This document shows positions 59,524-64,000 of a DNA stretch of 64,000 nt, piece by piece. Made by a program: the position numbers and the translations under genes. Under the pieces are notes generated by a model, which had not been told where the DNA came from, did not search any database, and was given only the letters and a program-made list of their open reading frames with translations. Positions within the stretch are counted from its first letter, which is position 1; every line of letters begins with the position of its first letter. The stretch lies in NCBI RefSeq assembly GCF_001314225.1, contig NZ_CP012697.1, forward strand, positions 3,224,001 to 3,288,000, written 5' to 3'. Origin of the DNA: Microbacterium sp. No. 7 (lineage in GTDB: Bacteria > Actinomycetota > Actinomycetes > Actinomycetales > Microbacteriaceae).

Positions 59524-60311
59524 GCCTCGTGGTGCAGGACCTCGTCGTCGAGCTCGGCGGCCGCCGCGTCGTCGACGGCGTCTCGTTCGAGGTGCCCGAC
59601 GGCGCACGCGTCGGCCTGATCGGCGAGTCGGGCTCGGGCAAGTCGCTCACGGCGCTCGCGATCCTGGGGCTCCTCCCCGTGGGCGCCGTCGTCTCGGGCA
59701 GCATCCGGTGGCAGGGCCGCGAGCTGGCCGGCCTCTCCGACCGCGAGCTGGCGACCCTGCGCGGAGACGAGATCGGCATCGTCTTCCAGGAGCCGCAGAC
59801 CGCGCTCAACCCCATCCGCACCGTCGGCCGGCAGATCGCCGAGTCGGTGCGCATCCACGAGGGGCTCGGGCGCCGGGCCGCGCTGGAGCGCGCCGTCGCC
59901 GAGGCCGAGCGGGTGCGCCTGCCCGACCCCGATCGCATCGTGCGCCGCTACCCCCATCAGCTGTCGGGCGGGCAGCGTCAGCGCGTCGCGATCGCGATGG
60001 CGCTCGCCTGCCGCCCCCGTCTGCTCATCGCCGACGAGCCCACGACGGCGCTCGACGTCACGATCCAGGCCGACATCCTCGAGCTGCTCCAGGCGCTCGT
60101 CGCCCGCGACGGCATGTCGCTCGTGTTCATCACGCACGATCTCGCGGTGCTCTCCCAGATCGCGACGCACGCCGTCGTGCTCGAGCGCGGTCGGGTCGTC
60201 GAGTCGGGGCCGCTGTCGACGCTGCTGACGGCTCCGGCATCCGCCGTCACGCAGGGCCTGCTGCGCAACGCGACCGCCACGCTGTGGCGACCGGGAGGGG
60301 GCGACGGATGA
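59520..60311 (+). CDS. ABC transporter ATPase (DppD/NikD-like, short form)
   Basis: This 263-residue ATPase has Walker A GESGSGKS (35-42), signature QLSGGQRQRVA, Walker B LLIADEP and H-loop ITHD. It stops soon after the ATPase core and lacks the cysteine-bearing oligopeptide C-terminal domain found in the copies at 22-24 kb. GTG 59520 overlaps the permease stop. Confidence 0.92.
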   Translation: MSLVVQDLVVELGGRRVVDGVSFEVPDGARVGLIGESGSGKSLTALAILGLLPVGAVVSGSIRWQGRELAGLSDRELATLRGDEIGIVFQEPQTALNPIRTVGRQIAESVRIHEGLGRRAALERAVAEAERVRLPDPDRIVRRYPHQLSGGQRQRVAIAMALACRPRLLIADEPTTALDVTIQADILELLQALVARDGMSLVFITHDLAVLSQIATHAVVLERGRVVESGPLSTLLTAPASAVTQGLLRNATATLWRPGGGDG

Positions 60312-61111
60312 CCGAGGTGCATCCCCTGCTGCAGGCGCGCGCGCTCACGCGCCGCTTCGTGCTGCCGCGCACGACGCCGTTCGAGCGCAAGAAGTGGATG
60401 ACGGCGCTCGAAGACGCCGACGTCTCGGTCGACGAGGGGCGCGCCGTCGGCATCATCGGCGAGTCGGGATCGGGCAAGTCGACGCTCATCCGGCTGCTGC
60501 TGGGGCTCGACGCCCCCACGTCGGGCGAGGTGCGGTTCGACGGCCGCGCCGTGGACGCGCGCGCGGGGGCCCGGTCGCTGCACTGGCTGCGCCGGCAGAC
60601 GGGCATCGTCTTCCAGGACCCCTACGCCTCGCTCGACCCGCGCATGAGCGTCGGCCGCATCGTCGGCGAGCCGCTGTGGGCGCTCGGCATCGACGGCGAC
60701 CGCCGCGCGCGCGTGCGCGAGGTGCTCGCCGACGTGGGGCTCGAGGCCGACATGGCCGACCGCTTTCCGCACGAGTTCTCGGGCGGTCAGCGCCAGCGCA
60801 TCGCGCTCGCGCGGGCCATCGTGCACCGGCCGCGGCTGCTCGTCGGCGACGAGCCGCTGTCGGCCCTCGACGTCACGGTGCGGGCGCAGATCCTCGAGCT
60901 GCTGCGCGAGCTGCGCACGCGCGAACGCCTCACCTTCGTGATGGTCTCGCACGACATCGGCGTCGTGCAGAACCTCTGCGACGACGTGATCGTCATGAAG
61001 GACGGCCGCATCGTCGAGGAGGGGCCGACCGAGGGCGTGCTGCTCGCGCCGCAGGTCGCCTACACGCGGCGGCTGCTGGCATCCATCCCCGTCATCGACC
61101 CGAACCGCTGA
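60308..61111 (+). CDS. ABC transporter ATPase (DppF/NikE-like, short form)
   Basis: This 267-residue ATPase has Walker A GESGSGKST (51-59), signature FSGGQRQRIA, Walker B LLVGDEP and H-loop VSHD. Like its partner, it lacks the C-terminal oligopeptide domain; it ends YTRRLLASIPVIDPNR. ATG 60308 overlaps the partner gene by 4 nt and it closes the operon. The transporter's ligand is unknown. Confidence 0.92.
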   Translation: MTEVHPLLQARALTRRFVLPRTTPFERKKWMTALEDADVSVDEGRAVGIIGESGSGKSTLIRLLLGLDAPTSGEVRFDGRAVDARAGARSLHWLRRQTGIVFQDPYASLDPRMSVGRIVGEPLWALGIDGDRRARVREVLADVGLEADMADRFPHEFSGGQRQRIALARAIVHRPRLLVGDEPLSALDVTVRAQILELLRELRTRERLTFVMVSHDIGVVQNLCDDVIVMKDGRIVEEGPTEGVLLAPQVAYTRRLLASIPVIDPNR

Positions 61112-61132
61112 GCGGGGCGGCGGCGCGCGGCG

Positions 61133-61744
61133 TCAGCGCGAGAACAGCCCGCGCCTCTTCTTGGGCTTCAGGTGCTTCTGCAGGTAGATCGTGCCGAGCC
61201 AGCGCCCGAACTTGAAGCCGACGCGCCCCATGCGGCCCACCTCGACGAAGCCGAGCCTCTCGTGCAGCGCGACCGACGCCTCGGCGCCCTTGTCGCTGAT
61301 CACGGCGACCATCTCACGGATGCCCCTGTCCTCGCACGCCGCGATCAGCGCCTCCAGCAGCGCGCGGCCGAGGCCCTTGCCCGCGGCGGCCTGACCGAGG
61401 TAGATCGAGTTCTCGACCGTGTACCGGTACGACGACTTGCCGCCCGACCACGGGGCGACGAGCGCGTACCCGAGCACCTGGCCCGTCGGCGAGACGGCGA
61501 CGAGGAACGGCAGGTCGAGCTTCTGCAGGTAGTCGAACTTGTCGAGCCACTTCGCGTGCGACCACTTCTTCTCGTCGAAGGTCACGACCGAGTTGGTGAC
61601 GTAGTAGTTGTAGATCTCGCGCACGTCGGGCATGTCGGTGCGCTCGGCGGGCCGGATCTCGTACGAGAACGGCGGCTCGGGGGTGCTCCGACGGCGCAGA
61701 TGACGCGGCGGACGCCGACGTCGGTTGTATTCCTCTTCGAGCAC
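61133..61744 (-). CDS. GNAT-family N-acetyltransferase (phosphinothricin-acetyltransferase-like)
   Basis: This 203-residue acetyltransferase has an Arg-rich head (about 1-25) followed by a GNAT fold similar to phosphinothricin/methionine-sulfoximine acetyltransferases: YEIRPAERTDMPDVREIYNYYV at the start, acetyl-CoA loop AAAGKGLGRALLEALI and HERLGFVEVGRMGRVGFKFG. The Lys/Arg-rich tail (KPKKRRGLFSR) is unusual. The substrate is unknown. Confidence 0.88.
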   Translation of the reverse strand: MLEEEYNRRRRPPRHLRRRSTPEPPFSYEIRPAERTDMPDVREIYNYYVTNSVVTFDEKKWSHAKWLDKFDYLQKLDLPFLVAVSPTGQVLGYALVAPWSGGKSSYRYTVENSIYLGQAAAGKGLGRALLEALIAACEDRGIREMVAVISDKGAEASVALHERLGFVEVGRMGRVGFKFGRWLGTIYLQKHLKPKKRRGLFSR

Positions 61745-61799
61745 GGTGCCAGCCTAGGCCGGTCGCGTCACGAAAGTGTTACGGCACGAGCGCGCGACG

Positions 61800-62489
61800 C
61801 TATGCCACGCGCCAGTCGACGGGGGCGGCGCCCTGCTGCTCGAGCATCGCGTTGGCGCGCGAGAACGGCCGCGAGCCGAAGAAGCCGCGGCTCGCCGACA
61901 GCGGCGACGGATGCGGCGATGTGATGCGCGGGGTGCCGCCGAGCAGCGGGGCGAGGTTCGCGGCATCCCTCCCCCACAGGATCGCGACGAGCGGGCGCTG
62001 CCGCGCGACGAGCACGCGGATGGCGTGCTCGGTCACCTTCTCCCAGCCCCAGCCGCGGTGGGATGCCGGCGCGCCGGGGCGCACGGTGAGCACCCTGTTG
62101 AGCAGCATGACGCCCTGATCGCTCCATGCGGAGAGGTCGCCGTGCGGTGCGGGCGCGATGCCCAGATCGGCGTGCAGCTCCTGGTAGATGTTGGCGAGGC
62201 TGCGCGGCAGGGGGCGCACGTGCGCGTCGACCGCGAACGATAGGCCGATGGGGTGCCCCGGCGTCGGGTACGGGTCCTGCCCGACGATGAGCACCTTGAC
62301 CTCGGCGAGCGGGCGCGCGAAGGCGCGCAGCACGTTGTTGCCCGCGGGCAGGTAGCCGTGGCCGGCGGCCTTCTCGGCGCGCAGCCGGTCGCCGAGCGCG
62401 GCGATGTCGGCCGCGACGGGGGCGAGCGCCTCGGCCCACTCGGCGTCGATCAGCCCGTTCTCGGCGAGCTCCGGCAGCGACATGGCCAT
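61800..62489 (-). CDS. ung: Uracil-DNA glycosylase (family 1)
   Basis: This 229-residue enzyme removes uracil from DNA. It has the catalytic water-activating motif [16 protein letters not shown] with Asp72, the [11 protein letters not shown] uracil-pocket segment and the DNA-intercalation loop [21 protein letters not shown]. The start ATG 62489 overlaps the phosphoribosyltransferase stop by one base (TGATG); a second ATG two codons on is equally possible. Confidence 0.96.
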   Translation of the reverse strand: MAMSLPELAENGLIDAEWAEALAPVAADIAALGDRLRAEKAAGHGYLPAGNNVLRAFARPLAEVKVLIVGQDPYPTPGHPIGLSFAVDAHVRPLPRSLANIYQELHADLGIAPAPHGDLSAWSDQGVMLLNRVLTVRPGAPASHRGWGWEKVTEHAIRVLVARQRPLVAILWGRDAANLAPLLGGTPRITSPHPSPLSASRGFFGSRPFSRANAMLEQQGAAPVDWRVA

Positions 62490-62989
62490 CAGGCGCTGCC
62501 CTCGCGGCCGGCGTCCTCCTCGAGCACGGAGCCGCGCGCCGACCACGGGAAGTCGATCCAGCGGTCGGTGTCGAGGAACACGTAGTCGGGGCGAACGATC
62601 GAGGCGGGCTTGCCGTAGATCGTGACCGACCGCACGTCGGCGCCCTGCGACCGCAGCAGCTCGACGGCGAGCGCGAGCGTGCGGCCGCTGTCGGCGACGT
62701 CGTCGACGAGCAGCACGCGCCGGCCGCCGAGATAGCTCATGTCGAGCTCGGGCGGCAGCACCTCGGGACGGTCGAGCACGGTGCCGATGCCGGTGTAGAA
62801 CTCGACGTTGAGCGCGCCGCAGTTCTTCACGCCGAGGCCGTAGGCGATGGCGCCCGCGGGCAGGAGCCCGCCGCGGGCGATCGCGACGACGACCTCGGGC
62901 AGGAAGCCGTCGGCGACGATGCGTCGCGACAGCGCCCGCGTCGCCTCGCCGAAGCCGTCCCAGGTCAGAATCTCGCGCTCGTCCGTCAC
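62489..62989 (-). CDS. Phosphoribosyltransferase family protein
   Basis: This 166-residue type I phosphoribosyltransferase has the PRPP motif [14 protein letters not shown] (Asp-Asp pair) and an N-terminal [21 protein letters not shown]. It resembles xanthine/hypoxanthine-guanine salvage enzymes of the Gpt type, including the late WIDFPWS segment. It would make a purine nucleotide from base and PRPP. It is co-transcribed with ung. Confidence 0.9.
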   Translation of the reverse strand: MTDEREILTWDGFGEATRALSRRIVADGFLPEVVVAIARGGLLPAGAIAYGLGVKNCGALNVEFYTGIGTVLDRPEVLPPELDMSYLGGRRVLLVDDVADSGRTLALAVELLRSQGADVRSVTIYGKPASIVRPDYVFLDTDRWIDFPWSARGSVLEEDAGREGSA

Positions 62990-63046
62990 GGCACCAGACT
63001 ACGCGCTGCCGCCCGCCCCATCCCCACAGCACGGCCCCAGCCCCAG

Positions 63047-63128
63047 CGAGACGGTGGGTTTCTCGCCGAGACGGTGTCCAGCCGCTGCCGAGATGGTGGA
63101 CTTCTCGGCGAGAAGCCCACCATCTCGG
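63047..63128. repeat. Compound palindromic repeat between SDR and PRT genes
   Basis: A 25-bp arm (63047-63071, starts CGAGACGGTGGG) is matched inversely at 63103-63127 with two mismatches. A tighter hairpin uses CCGAGATGGTGG (63088-63099) with its exact complement (63117-63128), with an inner TTCTC-GGC-GAGAA stem. Three direct GAGAYGGTG units (63047, 63067, 63089) precede the inverted one, so two alternative folds are possible. Confidence 0.72.
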
Positions 63129-63190
63129 CGGCGCGGGGGGCGAGCGGCGCGGGACGGGCTGGGACGCGGGGCCGGGACGGGACCGCGGGA

Positions 63191-63970
63191 TCAGGGGGTG
63201 CGGGGGCGAAGGGGGCCGCGGGCGAGCAGGTGCTGGGCCGACTGGGCGACGGGGCGCATCGTGACGAGGTCGAGGTTGACGTGACCCGGGGCGTTCAGCG
63301 CGTAGGCGATGACGTCGGCGACGTCGCCCGCCACCAGGGGCTGCTCGACGCCGTCGTACACCTGTGCAGTGCCCGCCGCGTCGCCGCGCAGGCGGTTGAG
63401 CGTGAACTCCTCGGTGTAGACCATGCCCGGCGCGATCTCGGTCACGCGGATCGGCTCGCCGTTGAGCTCCAGCCGCAGCGCGTGCACGAGCATCGCCTCG
63501 CCGGCCTTGGCCGCGTTGTAGCCCGCGCCGCCGGGATACGCCGTCTGCGCGGCCGTCGACGTGACGTACAGGGTGTCGGCATGGCCGTCGCGGGCCGCGG
63601 CCGCGCGCAGCAGCGGCAGCAGCGCCGCCGTGAGCAGCTGCGCCGACAGCACGTTCGCCTCGAACATCCATCGCCAGTCGTCGGCGCGCCCGTCCTCGAC
63701 GCGGTCCGACCCGCGCGCGCCGCCCGCGACGTGCACGAGCGCGTGCGCCCCGCCCGTGGATGCCAGGTGCTCCGCGAGCGCCGCGACGTCGGCCTCGCGG
63801 GTGAGGTCGGCGGCGAACGACGCCGACCCGGCCTCGCGGTCGAGCGCGTCGAGCCGGTCGGCGCGGCGGGCGACGCCCACGACGTCCCATCCCGTCGCGC
63901 GCAGCGCGCGCACCGTCGCCTCTCCGATCCCCGAGCTCGCTCCCGTCACCACTGCACGCCGTGTCGTCAT
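63191..63970 (-). CDS. Short-chain dehydrogenase/reductase (SDR)
   Basis: This 259-residue SDR has TGASSGIG at 9-16, Arg at 36-37 (ARRADR) favouring NADP(H), catalytic Ser in VTSTAAQ and YNAAK, and the C-terminal [15 protein letters not shown] motif of the serine/3-hydroxy-acid dehydrogenase (YdfG) subgroup. The substrate is uncertain. The 30 bp after its start to the window end show no further feature. Confidence 0.9.
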   Translation of the reverse strand: MTTRRAVVTGASSGIGEATVRALRATGWDVVGVARRADRLDALDREAGSASFAADLTREADVAALAEHLASTGGAHALVHVAGGARGSDRVEDGRADDWRWMFEANVLSAQLLTAALLPLLRAAAARDGHADTLYVTSTAAQTAYPGGAGYNAAKAGEAMLVHALRLELNGEPIRVTEIAPGMVYTEEFTLNRLRGDAAGTAQVYDGVEQPLVAGDVADVIAYALNAPGHVNLDLVTMRPVAQSAQHLLARGPLRPRTP

Positions 63971-64000
63971 GACCCCACGCTATCGAGCCGTTCCGCCCGC

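Overview
The window is about 71% G+C, dense with short intergenic gaps and 4-nt ATGA/GTGA gene overlaps, and its housekeeping genes (argS, trmB, ung, DUF3097, LmeA-type DUF2993, PspA/TPM) are of actinobacterial type. The best guess is a Microbacteriaceae chromosome, Microbacterium-like; this rests on gene content and composition, not on a database search. One stretch (about 32.4-34.4 kb) is visibly poorer in G+C and looks foreign.

Region 0.1-8.1 kb: a terminator-bounded catabolic operon on the minus strand reads Baeyer-Villiger monooxygenase, esterase, zinc alcohol dehydrogenase, aldehyde dehydrogenase. It fits ketone to ester to alcohol to aldehyde to acid. A TetR gene is divergent from it, with two tandem palindromes between. 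Region 7.3-18.1 kb: a second long minus-strand operon (17033 down to 7273) encodes DUF35 zinc-ribbon protein, Ltp2-like thiolase/aldolase, MaoC-fold hydratase, a catalytic and an apparently non-catalytic acyl-CoA dehydrogenase, a crotonase, an NDP-forming acyl-CoA synthetase, a metallo-beta-lactamase hydrolase and an SDR. The set matches the logic of the mycobacterial igr (cholesterol side-chain) cassette. An SDR and a TetR gene face away from it. Together the two operons look like degradation of a cyclic or branched ketone or terpenoid/steroid-like compound through CoA thioesters.

Region 19.1-32.3 kb: a MatC-type dicarboxylate transporter, then a nine-gene minus-strand operon with two paralogous peptide/opine-type binding proteins, two permeases, two ATPases, a split thiamine-diphosphate decarboxylase and a lipocalin-like protein. 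Its promoter carries a perfect palindrome overlapping the -35 hexamer that shares its core with the palindrome in the 17 kb divergent promoter, so the transporter and catabolic operon may form one regulon. A TetR-MFS drug-export pair follows.

Region 32.4-34.4 kb: lower-GC island with a secreted S1-family serine protease and a lipoprotein. Region 34.4-50.1 kb: mostly core genes (LmeA-like, argS, transglutaminase, CBS protein, tRNA-Arg(CCG), glutaminase-STAS, zinc peptidase, AraC, PEP-mutase family, SMR exporter, AarF kinase, PadR, CPBP-like, trmB, DUF3097). Region 50.2-64 kb: TPM protein and PspA, an arginase-fold protein with a HEAVH protein, an iron-regulated SIP-domain protein, a hydrolase, a compact five-gene peptide ABC transporter, GNAT, ung, a phosphoribosyltransferase and an SDR. 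Several palindromic intergenic elements (35.3, 42.0, 49.0-49.2 and 63.1 kb) punctuate the second half.
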